From assembly GCA_001552515.1 (NCBI GenBank), contig BCRI01000043.1, positions 1-52,953 on the forward strand: 52,953 nucleotides of DNA, written 5' to 3'. The notes under the pieces were generated by a model. The model made no database searches, had not been told where the DNA came from, and saw only the letters and a program-made list of their open reading frames with translations. Each line of letters opens with the position of its first letter. Position 1 is the stretch's first letter. Below are positions 1-8,204 of this stretch, piece after piece. Both the position numbers and the translations under genes were made by a program. Source of the DNA: Sphaerimonospora mesophila NBRC 14179 = JCM 3151. GTDB taxonomy: Bacteria; Actinomycetota; Actinomycetes; Streptosporangiales; Streptosporangiaceae.

Positions 1-538
1 CGAGGTCGGCCGGGTCGAGCGAGGTCTCGATCCACGGGCCCAGCGGGCAGAACGTGTCGAAGCCCTTCGCCCTGGACCACTGTCCGTCCCTGGACTGCAG
101 GTCGCGGGCGGTCACGTCGTTGGCGCAGGTGTACCCGAAGATCACGTCGTGGGCCCGCTCGGCCGGCACGTCGCGGCACAGCCGTCCGATCACCACGGCC
201 AGCTCGCCCTCGTAGTCGACCCGTTGGGACAGCTTCTCCGGGTAGGCGATGGGCTCCCCCGGCCCGATCACCGATGTGCTGGGCTTGAGGAAGACGACCG
301 GCTCTGCCGGCGCCTCGCCGCCCATCTCCCTGGCGTGGTCGGCGTAGTTCTTGCCGATCGCGATGACCTTGCTGGGCAGCATCGGGGCGACCAGGCGGAC
401 CTCGGCGAGCGGATAGCGCTCGCCGGTGAACTCGACCCCGCCGAACGGGTGGCCCGCGACGTGGGCGATGACCTGCTCGCCCTCTTCCAGCACTCCGAAC
501 GCGACCCCGTCGCCCTTGGAAAACCTCGCGATACGCAC
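1..538 (-). CDS. Fumarylacetoacetate hydrolase family protein (3' end beyond window)
   Basis: The minus frame starts at a GTG (538-536) and runs off the left edge, leaving about 179 N-terminal residues. It opens [11 protein letters not shown] and contains the family stretch [14 protein letters not shown], followed by [31 protein letters not shown] and [14 protein letters not shown]. In FAH-fold enzymes these blocks carry the acidic residues that bind the catalytic divalent metal. The family splits C-C bonds of acylpyruvates and related diketo acids or decarboxylates oxaloacetate. The exact substrate cannot be read here. It diverges from the heme monooxygenase gene, with about 150 bp between them. 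Confidence 0.85.
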   Translation of the reverse strand, partial: MRIARFSKGDGVAFGVLEEGEQVIAHVAGHPFGGVEFTGERYPLAEVRLVAPMLPSKVIAIGKNYADHAREMGGEAPAEPVVFLKPSTSVIGPGEPIAYPEKLSQRVDYEGELAVVIGRLCRDVPAERAHDVIFGYTCANDVTARDLQSRDGQWSRAKGFDTFCPLGPWIETSLDPADL

Positions 539-691
539 GTCACGAGCCTAGTGCCCCGGCCGCCGAGGTTCGCCCATAAGGCGTGGTGTCCAGGGCGGTG
601 CGTCCCGCGGGGGCGAGGGCGGTACCTCCGTATGGTGGTGCTGAACGGCCGCGCAACCGGGCGGTGAGAACCGAGTCGTACGGGGGTTCCT

Positions 692-1108
692 GTGCCTTCT
701 GTCGTGAAGATCAACGTGCTGACGGTGCCCGAGGAGATGCGGCAGGAACTGGAGCGGCGGTTCGCCGGCCGGGCCGGGATGGTCGAGTCGTCCGACGGGT
801 TCGAGTGGTTCGAGCTGCTGCGGCCCGTCGAGGGGACCGACCGCTACCTCGTCTACACCCGGTGGCGCAGCGAGGAGGACTTCCAGCGCTGGCAGCAGAG
901 CCAGGCCTTCCAGGCCGGCCATGCCCAGGCACAGGGCGAGGCCCAGGGGCACGGGCCGGGACACGGCCACGGCCATGGACATCAGGACCACGGGCAGCAG
1001 GACCACGGGCAGCAGGGTCACGGACACGGCGGGGGGCCTGCGGCCTCGGCCTCCGAGGTGTGGTCGTTCGAGGTCGTCCAGACCGCCACCCCCACCCCCA
1101 AGCCGTGA
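692..1108 (+). CDS. IsdG-type heme-degrading monooxygenase with His-rich insert
   Basis: A 138-residue antibiotic-biosynthesis-monooxygenase fold protein with a GTG start. Residues N8, W67 (in DFQRWQQ) and H77 (QAFQAGH) match the Asn-Trp-His set that defines IsdG/MhuD heme-degrading enzymes, so oxidative heme cleavage with iron release is the best guess. Between H77 and the last beta strand (SEVWSFEVVQ, about 121-130) lies a roughly 38-residue insert made almost only of His, Gly and Gln (HGHGHGHQDH-like), which relatives normally lack and which could bind metal. The C-terminus is TPTPKP. The stop codon (1106-1108) lies inside the first core of repeat array 1. Family assignment is good; heme as substrate is inferred from the three residues. 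Confidence 0.8.
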   Translation: MPSVVKINVLTVPEEMRQELERRFAGRAGMVESSDGFEWFELLRPVEGTDRYLVYTRWRSEEDFQRWQQSQAFQAGHAQAQGEAQGHGPGHGHGHGHQDHGQQDHGQQGHGHGGGPAASASEVWSFEVVQTATPTPKP

Positions 1109-1286
1109 TCTTGCGAATACCGGTAGGCCTGCCGCTTGAGCTGCACGAACACCTTTCGTGATCTTGCACTGCAAGATCACGAATGGCGAAACCGCAGGAA
1201 GATCGAGGTCCCTGCGAGTTTCTGCAAGATCACGGGAAGGGAAATCCCAGGTCAAGGCGCATCCGTGCGAGAAATCGCAAGATCAC
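1105..1286. repeat. 53-bp-phased inverted repeat array 1
   Basis: Five copies of a 10-bp core: GTGATCTTGC at 1105 and 1158, and its inverse GCAAGATCAC at 1171, 1224 and 1277. Same-orientation copies are exactly 53 bp apart. The two central copies form a perfect 12-bp inverted repeat with a one-base centre (1157-1181). Within units, a second block near the middle (GCAGG or CAGGTCAA) and CCTGCGAG or TGCGAGAA just before the core are also conserved. The left flank is C-rich (1086-1101) and the right flank G-rich (1291-1313). Arrays 2 and 3 have the same design. Confidence 0.9.
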
Positions 1287-1290
1287 GGCG

Positions 1291-1313
1291 AGGGTGGGGA
1301 GGGGGTGGGCGGG
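1291..1313 (+). other. G-quadruplex-capable G-tract
   Basis: Five runs of three or more G separated by single bases directly follow the last core of repeat array 1 and lie about 105 bp upstream of the lyase start codon. The composition satisfies the usual quadruplex pattern. No function is shown by sequence alone. Confidence 0.6.
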
Positions 1314-1417
1314 AATGTGAGTGATGTTAACGATGTGATCAATGCGACTTGACCGCATTGCCGTGATTCGGCCAGCATGGCGCTTCCCGCCTTGAATCTT
1401 GCCGGAAGGAATCTGGC

Positions 1418-3130
1418 GTGCGCGGCCGCACTCACGTCCTCAGGAAACACGGCCTAGGCCTGTCCGCTCTGCTCCTCGTGGGCAGCGTGTCCGCCCTGGC
1501 TCTTCCGGGCGGCGCGTCGGCGACCACCGCGCAGGCCACGGCCGGCGTGAAACGGACCGCCGAATGTCAGGGGGACTGGCTGCCGGCCACCCCCACCGCG
1601 CCGGAGATCATGGACGGCAAGCTGTCGTTTCTCGACTTCCCCGCCGTCAGCGTGGGCAAGAACGTCAACTGGCGGGCGGATCCGTACCGGAACCGCTCCT
1701 GGCAGATGGTCTTCCAGTCGCTGCGCTGGATGGGCCGGCTGGTCGCCGACTACGAGACGACCGGCAAGGAGGAGTACCTCAAGCGGGCGACCGAGATCGC
1801 CAAGGACTGGGTGGCGGACAACCCCTACGGCGGGCGCGGCACCGCGAAGTACGCCTGGGACGAGCACCCCATCGCGCTCCGCGCTCCGGCCCTGGTCTGC
1901 CTGAGCAGGCACGTCAAGGGCACCTGGCTCACCCGCAGCCTCGCTCGGCACGCCAAACTGCTGGCCGACCCGAGCAAGTATGAGGAAGGCCACAACCACG
2001 GGCTCGACCAGGACATCGGCCTGCTGCGGATCGGCTGCCGCTACGGCAACAAGGGCTGGAAGAACCTCGCCATGCGCCGCATGGTCAAGTCGATGAAGCT
2101 CGACATCGACTCCGAGGGCGCGCTCATGGAGCAGGCCCCGCGCTACGCGATCTACGTCCATGAGCGTCTCAGGGTCGCCATGGACACGATGGCCGACTGC
2201 GGGATCAAGGCGCCGGCCACGCTGGTGCGGCGGTGGAACAGCCTGACCGGACACATCGCCGCCGCCACCATGCCGAACGGCTATCTGGTGCCCATCGGGG
2301 ACGGCCCGGCCGACATCCAGCCGAGCGGCTTCGACCACGGCAAGAAGACCGTCGAGGTCTTCAGGGCCGGGTACGTCTTCGGCCGCACCACCTGGGACGA
2401 CCCGCAGTCGGCGTACTATTCGATCCGCTTCGGCCCCGGCCGGAAGTTCCACGGGCACGAGGATCACCTGGGCGTGACCTACTACGCCCAGGGCCGTTCC
2501 ATCCTCACCGAGGCGGGCTTCCACTCCTACGAGAACACGCCGTACCGCCGCTGGACGATGACCCCGGAGGCCCACAACGTGCCGGTCATCGTGGGCAGGA
2601 AGTTCCGCGGGCACACGGCCACGGCCCTCACCCGCCGCTCCATCGGCAAGGACCGGCAGTCGTTCACGCTGACCGACCGGGCGTACGGCGTGCGCCGCAC
2701 CCGGTCCGTGCTGGTCAACCACCACGACGACGTGATGGCCGTGCTCGACACCGGGGGCGGGAAGCTGCGCAACCTGTGGCACCTCGACCCGGCGTTGAAG
2801 GTCGTCTCCTCGGAACGGGGACGGATCGTGATGGCGGACGGCAACTGGCGGGCCACGCTCGTGCAGCTCGAGATGCCGTCGTGCAAGCCGATCGGCGGGC
2901 AGCGGGTGGTCACCGGCCAGACCGGCCCCTACCAGGGGTGGATCTCGCCTGGCTACATGAAGAAGGAGCGCGCCCCGGCCGTGGTCTCCCCTGCGGCCGA
3001 GGCGCTGCTGACGCTCATCGTGCCCGGCACGGACAAGCCGAGTGTCACCTGCTCCGGCCGCAGCGTGGCCGTCCACACCTCCGGCGGCAAGGTGACCCTC
3101 CGGGTGGGCACCTCGGGCACCCTGTCGTAA
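1418..3130 (+). CDS. Secreted heparinase II/III-like polysaccharide lyase
   Basis: A 570-residue protein with a GTG start and GGAAGGA 7 nt upstream. The N-terminus is a signal peptide: a basic stretch, the hydrophobic GLSALLLVGSVSALALPG, and cleavage near GASA. An alpha-helical domain follows (about 60-300) with WMGRLVADYETTG and EEGHNHGLDQDIGLL, then a beta-sandwich with FHGHEDHLGVTYYAQGRSIL (about 347-367) and a Tyr/His-rich stretch. This is the heparinase II/III alpha/alpha-toroid plus beta-sheet layout, with conserved His and Tyr in the active cleft. It probably eliminates uronic-acid-containing glycans outside the cell. The exact polysaccharide is unknown. It is a single gene, convergent with cimA. 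Confidence 0.8.
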   Translation: MRGRTHVLRKHGLGLSALLLVGSVSALALPGGASATTAQATAGVKRTAECQGDWLPATPTAPEIMDGKLSFLDFPAVSVGKNVNWRADPYRNRSWQMVFQSLRWMGRLVADYETTGKEEYLKRATEIAKDWVADNPYGGRGTAKYAWDEHPIALRAPALVCLSRHVKGTWLTRSLARHAKLLADPSKYEEGHNHGLDQDIGLLRIGCRYGNKGWKNLAMRRMVKSMKLDIDSEGALMEQAPRYAIYVHERLRVAMDTMADCGIKAPATLVRRWNSLTGHIAAATMPNGYLVPIGDGPADIQPSGFDHGKKTVEVFRAGYVFGRTTWDDPQSAYYSIRFGPGRKFHGHEDHLGVTYYAQGRSILTEAGFHSYENTPYRRWTMTPEAHNVPVIVGRKFRGHTATALTRRSIGKDRQSFTLTDRAYGVRRTRSVLVNHHDDVMAVLDTGGGKLRNLWHLDPALKVVSSERGRIVMADGNWRATLVQLEMPSCKPIGGQRVVTGQTGPYQGWISPGYMKKERAPAVVSPAAEALLTLIVPGTDKPSVTCSGRSVAVHTSGGKVTLRVGTSGTLS

Positions 3131-3217
3131 CGACCACTCCGTCGTGGCCGAAGAGTGGGTCCGCCCGGCCGCGGCCTGACCACGGGTCAGGCCGCGTGCT
3201 CCGCACCGGCATCGTGG

Positions 3218-4819
3218 TCAGGCCTCATGCCCCGCACGGAGGAGTCCGTACGTCACGGCCTGCTCGAGGGCCTGCCAGGACGCCTCGATGATGTTCTCGT
3301 CGACGCCGACCGTGGCCCAGTCGCCGGTCGAGTCGCTGGAGGTGATCAGAACGCGGGTGATCGCGCCGGTGCCCTGCGTGCCCTCCAGGATGCGGACCTT
3401 GAAGTCGATGAGCTGGACGGCGGCGAGCTCGGGATAGAGCTTCTCCAGGGCCAGCCGTACGGCCTTGTCCAGGGCGTTGACCGGTCCGTTGCCCTCCCCG
3501 GTCGCGACGATCCGCTCGCCCTTGGCCTGCAGCTTCACCGTGGCCTCGCTCGCGACCTCGAACGTCGTGGAACCGGTGGCCGGGTCGAGGACGGGGCGGC
3601 GCTCCACGATGACCCGCCAGGACTCGACGGTGAAGTATCGCCTGCGCTCGCCGGCGACGGTGTCGCGCAGCAGAAGCTCGAAGGAGGCGTCGGCCGCCTC
3701 GAAGGTGTGCCCGCGCGACTCCAGGTCCTTGACCCGCTCGACCAGTTCGCGGGACTGCTCGCCGGTGAGGCGGTAGCCCAGCTCGCGGCCCTTGAGCTCC
3801 ACCGAGGCCCGTCCGGCCATGTCCGAGACCAGCATCCGCATGTCGTTGCCGACCAGGCCGGGATCGATGTGCTGGTAGAGGTTGGGGTCCACCTTGATCG
3901 CCGAGGCGTGCAGCCCGGCCTTGTGCGCGAAGGCGGAGGCGCCCACATAGGGCTGGTGCGAGTTGGGCGTGACGTTGGTGACCTCGGTGATCGCATGCGC
4001 GATGCGCGTCATGTCGGCCAGGGACTGCGGCGGCACGAGGTCGAATCCTCGCTTGAGCTGGAGGTTGGCCACGACCGTGAAGAGGTTGGCGTTGCCCGAG
4101 CGCTCGCCGTACCCGTTCGCGCATCCCTGCACATGGGTGGCGCCCGCCTTGACCGCGGCCAGCGTGTTGGCCACGGCGCAGCCGGTGTCGTCGTGGCAGT
4201 GGATGCCGATCCTCGCACCGGTGCCGACCGCCTCGTGGACGACCTCGGCGAGCTCGTCGGGGAGCATGCCGCCGTTGGTGTCGCACAGCGCGACCACGTC
4301 GGCGCCGGCCTCGGCCGCCGCGCGCAGCACCTCGAGGGCGTAGGCGGGGTTGGAGCGGTATCCGTCGAAGAAGTGCTCGGCGTCCAGGAAGACGCGCCGG
4401 CCCTCCGCACGAAGGTGGGAGACCGTGTCGCGGATCATCGCGAGGTTCTCCTCCAGCGTCGTGCGGAGGGCCAGCTCCACATGCCGGTCGTGGCTCTTGG
4501 CGACGAGCGTCACGACCGGCGCTCCGGATTCGCGCAGGGCGGCCACCAGCGGATCGTCGGCGGCCTTCACACCGGCCCGGCGGGTCGCGCCGAACGCGGC
4601 GAGCTGCGCGTGCTTCAGGTCGAGCTCGGTCTGAGCCCGCCGGAAGAATTCGGTGTCCTTGGGATTGGCGCCCGGCCAGCCGCCCTCGATGAAGCCGACG
4701 CCCAGGCCGTCCAGGTGACGAGCGATCGCCATCTTGTCGGCGACCGAGAGGTTCAGCCCCTCCTGCTGGGCCCCATCACGGAGCGTCGTGTCGTACACGT
4801 GGAAGCCGTCGTCGGTCAT
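3218..4819 (-). CDS. cimA: (R)-citramalate synthase
   Basis: A 533-residue DRE-TIM metallolyase. The N-terminus has VYDTTLRDGAQQEG (catalytic Arg and metal-binding Asp), then FIEGGWPGANPKDTEFF, a metal site near IHCHDDTGCAVANT, and GCANGYGERSGNANL. The C-terminal third is a LeuA-type regulatory domain (VIDFKVRI- and GTGAITRVLI-like strands). FIEGGWPG and the length match citramalate/isopropylmalate synthases of the CimA type rather than LeuA. It condenses pyruvate with acetyl-CoA, giving a threonine-independent route to 2-oxobutyrate and isoleucine. AAGGAGA lies 7 nt before the ATG. An LLII leader peptide and terminator hairpin immediately upstream suggest attenuation by branched-chain amino acids. 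Confidence 0.92.
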   Translation of the reverse strand: MTDDGFHVYDTTLRDGAQQEGLNLSVADKMAIARHLDGLGVGFIEGGWPGANPKDTEFFRRAQTELDLKHAQLAAFGATRRAGVKAADDPLVAALRESGAPVVTLVAKSHDRHVELALRTTLEENLAMIRDTVSHLRAEGRRVFLDAEHFFDGYRSNPAYALEVLRAAAEAGADVVALCDTNGGMLPDELAEVVHEAVGTGARIGIHCHDDTGCAVANTLAAVKAGATHVQGCANGYGERSGNANLFTVVANLQLKRGFDLVPPQSLADMTRIAHAITEVTNVTPNSHQPYVGASAFAHKAGLHASAIKVDPNLYQHIDPGLVGNDMRMLVSDMAGRASVELKGRELGYRLTGEQSRELVERVKDLESRGHTFEAADASFELLLRDTVAGERRRYFTVESWRVIVERRPVLDPATGSTTFEVASEATVKLQAKGERIVATGEGNGPVNALDKAVRLALEKLYPELAAVQLIDFKVRILEGTQGTGAITRVLITSSDSTGDWATVGVDENIIEASWQALEQAVTYGLLRAGHEA

Positions 4820-4871
4820 CTCTTCGTCTCCTTCGCGGGTCCGGTCGTCGCCGCGCGCTCATCGGCCCAAA

Positions 4872-4901
4872 CAAAAAGACCCCTCACGGACGTGAGAGGT
4901 C
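4872..4901 (-). terminator. Attenuator terminator upstream of cimA
   Basis: On the minus strand, an 11-bp stem (4879-4889 with 4891-4901, one G-U wobble, a very tight loop) is followed by a TTTTTG run, between the leader peptide and cimA. A perfect 10-bp inverted repeat (4903-4912 with 4928-4937) lies just upstream, its 5' arm overlapping the last leader codons. That is the pause-hairpin / terminator arrangement expected of ribosome-mediated attenuation. Confidence 0.85.
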
Positions 4902-4924
4902 TGCGCGCCGGCGTTGTCCCTTGT

Positions 4925-4966
4925 CTAGCCGGCGCGCCTGCCGATAATGAGCAGACCGTAGAACAT
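4925..4966 (-). CDS. cimA leader peptide (MFYGLLIIGRRAG)
   Basis: A 13-codon ORF, ATG at 4966-4964 and TAG at 4927-4925, encoding MFYGLLIIGRRAG. Four consecutive codons specify Leu-Leu-Ile-Ile, the end products of the pathway that cimA feeds. It ends 23 nt before the terminator stem, and its 3' part forms one arm of the upstream hairpin. Function is inferred from this layout: ribosome stalling at Leu/Ile codons when these amino acids are scarce would favour read-through into cimA. Confidence 0.82.
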   Translation of the reverse strand: MFYGLLIIGRRAG

Positions 4967-5089
4967 GATGCCCAGCAGTCTGCCACATGCTCCCAGCCAC
5001 TGGCACATTGATCTCAGACTACGAGACGGCGACGAGTGCCACGACCACGCTCCGTCCGCTCGGGGACCACCGCGATTAGGGTGATGACT

Positions 5090-5743
5090 ATGAAGGTTGC
5101 CGAGTTCATCGATCCCGCAGTGGCCGAGTACACCATCGCGCACTCCACCCCGCCAGACGACCTGCTCCGTGCCCTCACCGAGGAGACGCTCCGGCTCGTC
5201 GGCGACCGCATCTCCATGCAGATCTCCGCAGAACAGGGCACGTTGCTCACCATGCTCGTCGGCCTCTCCGGGGCTCGCCGGGCCGTCGAGGTCGGCACCT
5301 TCACCGGCTACTCCTCGATCTGCATCGCCAGGGGCATGCCGGCGGACGGCCGGCTGATCGCCTGCGACGTCAGCGAGGAGTGGACCTCCGTGGCCCGCCG
5401 CTACTGGGACAAGGCGGGTGTCTCGGACAAGATCGAGCTCCGCCTCGGGCCGGCGGCCGACACCCTGCGGGACATGCCCCGCGAAGAGTGGATCGACTTC
5501 GCGTTCATCGACGCCGACAAGGCCGGCTACCCGGTCTACTACGAGGAACTTCTCGTACGGCTCAGGCCCGGCGGGCTGATCGCCGTGGACAACACGCTGC
5601 AGCATGGCCGCGTCGTCGACCCCTCCGCCGGGGGCGTCGTGCCCGTCATGCGGGAGTTCAACGACCTGGTCGCCGGTGATTCGCGGGTGACCTCCGTCCT
5701 ACTCCCCTTCGCCGACGGCCTGACCCTGATCCGTAAGAACTGA
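5090..5743 (+). CDS. SAM-dependent O-methyltransferase
   Basis: A 217-residue class I methyltransferase of the catechol-OMT / caffeoyl-CoA-OMT type. Motif I is AVEVGTFTGYSSICIARG, followed by RLIACDVSEEW, the metal-binding region DFAFIDADKAGYPVYYEE, then GGLIAVDNTLQHGRV. The substrate is unknown; relatives methylate catechol-like hydroxyls using Mg2+ or Ca2+. I chose ATG 5090 because AGGG (5078-5081) is 8 nt away, whereas the in-frame ATG at 5084 leaves only 2 nt. It diverges from the cimA leader, and its stop codon overlaps the start of a 30-residue ORF. Confidence 0.88.
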   Translation: MKVAEFIDPAVAEYTIAHSTPPDDLLRALTEETLRLVGDRISMQISAEQGTLLTMLVGLSGARRAVEVGTFTGYSSICIARGMPADGRLIACDVSEEWTSVARRYWDKAGVSDKIELRLGPAADTLRDMPREEWIDFAFIDADKAGYPVYYEELLVRLRPGGLIAVDNTLQHGRVVDPSAGGVVPVMREFNDLVAGDSRVTSVLLPFADGLTLIRKN

Positions 5744-5835
5744 TGCACCAGGTCGAAGTGACCCTGGGCAAGCCGCTGGAACCGCCCGAGCCGTGGGATC
5801 CGACGATCGACACCGGCAAGCTGGTCGAGGCGTGA
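5743..5835 (+). CDS. Small ORF coupled to the O-methyltransferase (30 aa)
   Basis: The ATG overlaps the methyltransferase stop (TGATG), a standard translational-coupling arrangement. The product is 30 residues: MHQVEVTLGKPLEPP, then EPWDPTIDTG and KLVEA. By hand count 26 of 29 internal codons end in G or C, matching real genes here. It is acidic and Pro-rich, with no signal peptide or membrane segment. I do not recognise it. It could be a small partner of the methyltransferase or a coincidental frame. Confidence 0.5.
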   Translation: MHQVEVTLGKPLEPPEPWDPTIDTGKLVEA

Positions 5836-5860
5836 GCCGTATGAGGCGACGGGACGGGTG

Positions 5861-5890
5861 CCCGGCCGGACGGTTTCGGACCGGACCGGG
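5861..5890. terminator. GC-rich hairpin between convergent genes
   Basis: An interrupted palindrome (CCCGGCCGG... to ...CCGGACCGGG) sits between the plus-strand methyltransferase unit and the 3' end of ilvE. It has no T-run, so it is at best a weak or factor-assisted terminator. Confidence 0.4.
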
Positions 5891-5907
5891 CCCGTGCTCT
5901 CGGCGAC

Positions 5908-6999
5908 TCAGCAGATCTTGTGGATCCAGTCGCGGGTGTCGGGGCGGGTGCCGTACTGGATGCCGACGAGCTCGTCGCGGATCTTCATGGTGACCGGGCC
6001 CGGAGTGCCGTCGCCCACGGTCCAGGCGCGGTCGGCGCCCTTGACGGAGCCCACGGGGGTGACCACGGCGGCGGTGCCGCAGGCGAAGACCTCCCTGAGC
6101 TCGCCCGACTCGCAGGCCGACTGCCAGTCCTCGATCGAGATCCTGCTCTCCTCGGGCCGGAGGCCGAGCTCCGTGGCGATGCTGAGGATCGAGTCGCGGG
6201 TGATGCCCGGCAGCAGGGTGCCGGTCAGCGCGGGGGTGACCAGGCGATCGCCGAAGACGAAGAAGAGGTTCATCCCGCCCATCTCCTCGACCCAGCGGTG
6301 CTCGAAGGCGTCGAGCCAGACGACCTGGTCGCAGCCCTCCTGTACGGCCTGGCGCTGGGCGACGAAGGCCGCGGCGTAGTTGCCGCCGCACTTGGCGAAG
6401 CCGGTCCCGCCGGGAGCGGCCCGGGTGAACTCCGTGGACAGCCAGACCGAGACGGGCTTGACACCGCCGGAGAAGTACGACGCGGCGGGTGACGCGATCA
6501 CCATGTACTTGTAGGAGTTCGACGGGTGGTTCACACCGAGCGCCGCCTGCGTCGCGATCATGAAAGGCCGCAGGTAGAGGCTGTGGCCTTCGGTGGTGGG
6601 CACCCACTCGCGGTCGGTCTGGACGAGCAGTTCCAGCGACTGGACGAACACGTCCTCGGGCAGCTCGGGCATGGCCATCCGGGTCGCCGACCTGTTGAAG
6701 CGCGCGGCGTTGGCGTACGGCCGGAAGGTGACGATCGACCCGCCCGCCTGCCGGTACGCCTTGAGCCCCTCGAACAGCTCCTGTGCGTAGTGGAAGACCG
6801 ACGTGGCGGGGTCGAGGAGCAGCGGGCCGTACGGCTGGAGCCTGGCGTCGTGCCAGCCGCGTCCCTCCGTCCAGTCGATGGAGATCATGTGGTCGGTGAA
6901 GGACTGCCCGAAGCCGGGATTCGCCAATACCTCCGCGCGCTCCCCCGCGCTGCGGGCTCGCGGATTGAGCTGCACATCGAAGCTGAGCTGAGTGGTCAT
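5908..6999 (-). CDS. ilvE: Branched-chain amino acid aminotransferase
   Basis: A 363-residue fold-type IV PLP transaminase. Landmarks are VFHYAQELFEGLKAYR, RPYANAARFNRSA, the lysine region GTGFAKCGGNYAAAF (Schiff-base Lys), DQVVWLDAFEHRWVEEMGGMNLFF and the GTAAVVTPVGSVKG phosphate-binding loop. It interconverts leucine, isoleucine and valine with their 2-oxo acids using glutamate/2-oxoglutarate, the last step of all three pathways. AAGGA precedes the ATG by about 9 nt. It lies downstream of leuB on the same strand, but a strong terminator separates them, so it probably has its own promoter in 7000-7080. Confidence 0.95.
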   Translation of the reverse strand: MTTQLSFDVQLNPRARSAGERAEVLANPGFGQSFTDHMISIDWTEGRGWHDARLQPYGPLLLDPATSVFHYAQELFEGLKAYRQAGGSIVTFRPYANAARFNRSATRMAMPELPEDVFVQSLELLVQTDREWVPTTEGHSLYLRPFMIATQAALGVNHPSNSYKYMVIASPAASYFSGGVKPVSVWLSTEFTRAAPGGTGFAKCGGNYAAAFVAQRQAVQEGCDQVVWLDAFEHRWVEEMGGMNLFFVFGDRLVTPALTGTLLPGITRDSILSIATELGLRPEESRISIEDWQSACESGELREVFACGTAAVVTPVGSVKGADRAWTVGDGTPGPVTMKIRDELVGIQYGTRPDTRDWIHKIC

Positions 7000-7084
7000 G
7001 GCGAAGATCCTTTTCTCGACGTCGTCGTCACGTTCATTGTGCGGCGGCGACCTTCCAACGGAAAACTACGGCATTGGGCGGGTA

Positions 7085-7123
7085 CAAAAAAGCGCATGGC
7101 GACCCCAACGGGCCGCCATGCGC
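7085..7123 (-). terminator. leuB intrinsic terminator
   Basis: A 9-bp perfect stem (7092-7100 with 7115-7123, GCGCATGGC type) followed on the minus strand by a TTTTTT run, 35 bp downstream of the leuB stop. Confidence 0.9.
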
Positions 7124-7157
7124 GTCGATCGGCGCCTTGATCAGATAGCGGCCCGGA

Positions 7158-8204
7158 TCAGCCCGCTACTCGTCCGGCGATGTCGTCGCCGATCTCACGA
7201 GTCGACCTGGCGGTCCAGGCTCCCTGCCGTTCGAGCAGGTCGTCCGCGACGGCCTGCTCGACCCGGGTCGCGGCCTCGGCGAGCCCGATGTGGTCGAGGA
7301 GCATGGCGATGGACAGGATGGTGGCGGTGGGGTCGGCCTTGCCCTGGCCCGCGATGTCGGGGGCGCTGCCGTGCACGGGCTCGAACATCGACGGTGCCGT
7401 ACGGGCCGGATTGACGTTACCACTGGCGGCGAGGCCGATGCCCCCGGCGATGGCCGCGCCGATGTCGGTGAGGATGTCACCGAAGAGGTTGTCGGTGACG
7501 ATCACGTCGAAACGCTGCGGCTGGGTGATGAAGAACATCGAGGCCGCGTCCACGTGGCAGTAGTCGGTCTCCACTTCGGGGAACTCCCGGCCCACCCGGT
7601 CGACCGTACGGGCCCAGAGGTCACCGGCGAAGGTCAGCACGTTGGTCTTGTGGACCAGGGTGAGCTTGCGGCGGGGCCTGGACCGCGCCTTCTCGAACGC
7701 GTAACGCACGACTCGCTCGACGCCGAAGGCGGTGTTCAGGGACTCCTGGGTGGCGATCTCCTGCTCCGTGCCGCGGCGCATCACGCCTCCGGCGCCGGCG
7801 TACGGACCCTCGGTGCCCTCGCGGACGACGACCATGTCGATGTCCTCGGGACGGGCCTCGCCGAGCGGGGTCGTCACCCCGGGGAACAGCTTGACCGGAC
7901 GGAGGTTCACGTAGTGGTCCAGTTCGAAGCGGAGCCTGAGCAGCAGCTCGCGCTCCAGGACACCCGGCGGGACGCTGGGATCGCCGACGGCACCGAGCAG
8001 AATCGCGTCATAGCCGCGCAGCTCCTCGAGCACCGCGTCGGAGAGGGTCTCCCCGGTCGCGTGATAGCGCTTCGCCCCGAGATCATATTCGGTCGTCTCG
8101 GCCTTGACACCGATGGCGTGGAGGACCTTGAGGCCCTCAGCGACGACCTCGGCGCCGATCCCGTCACCGGGGATGACTGCCAGACGGATGTTGCTCGACT
8201 CCAT
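7158..8204 (-). CDS. leuB: 3-isopropylmalate dehydrogenase
   Basis: A 348-residue isocitrate/isopropylmalate dehydrogenase family protein. It begins with [18 protein letters not shown], has the substrate arginines in [23 protein letters not shown], the catalytic Tyr/Lys region [10 protein letters not shown] and [12 protein letters not shown], metal-binding aspartates in [15 protein letters not shown], and the NAD-selective end region [16 protein letters not shown]. It oxidatively decarboxylates 3-isopropylmalate in leucine synthesis. The actinomycete-type length is shorter than that of enteric LeuB. It is followed by its own terminator. Confidence 0.95.
   Translation of the reverse strand: MESSNIRLAVIPGDGIGAEVVAEGLKVLHAIGVKAETTEYDLGAKRYHATGETLSDAVLEELRGYDAILLGAVGDPSVPPGVLERELLLRLRFELDHYVNLRPVKLFPGVTTPLGEARPEDIDMVVVREGTEGPYAGAGGVMRRGTEQEIATQESLNTAFGVERVVRYAFEKARSRPRRKLTLVHKTNVLTFAGDLWARTVDRVGREFPEVETDYCHVDAASMFFITQPQRFDVIVTDNLFGDILTDIGAAIAGGIGLAASGNVNPARTAPSMFEPVHGSAPDIAGQGKADPTATILSIAMLLDHIGLAEAATRVEQAVADDLLERQGAWTARSTREIGDDIAGRVAG

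Noticed and set aside
1105-1286. CRISPR array
   Set aside because: The repeated core is only 10 bp, the cores switch orientation at the centre, the intervening sequences share conserved blocks, and no cas gene is present.
1454-3076. Long minus-strand open frame opposite the lyase gene
   Set aside because: A high-GC shadow frame: no recognisable motif, while the plus strand has a signal peptide and family motifs. The same holds for most long antisense frames in the window.
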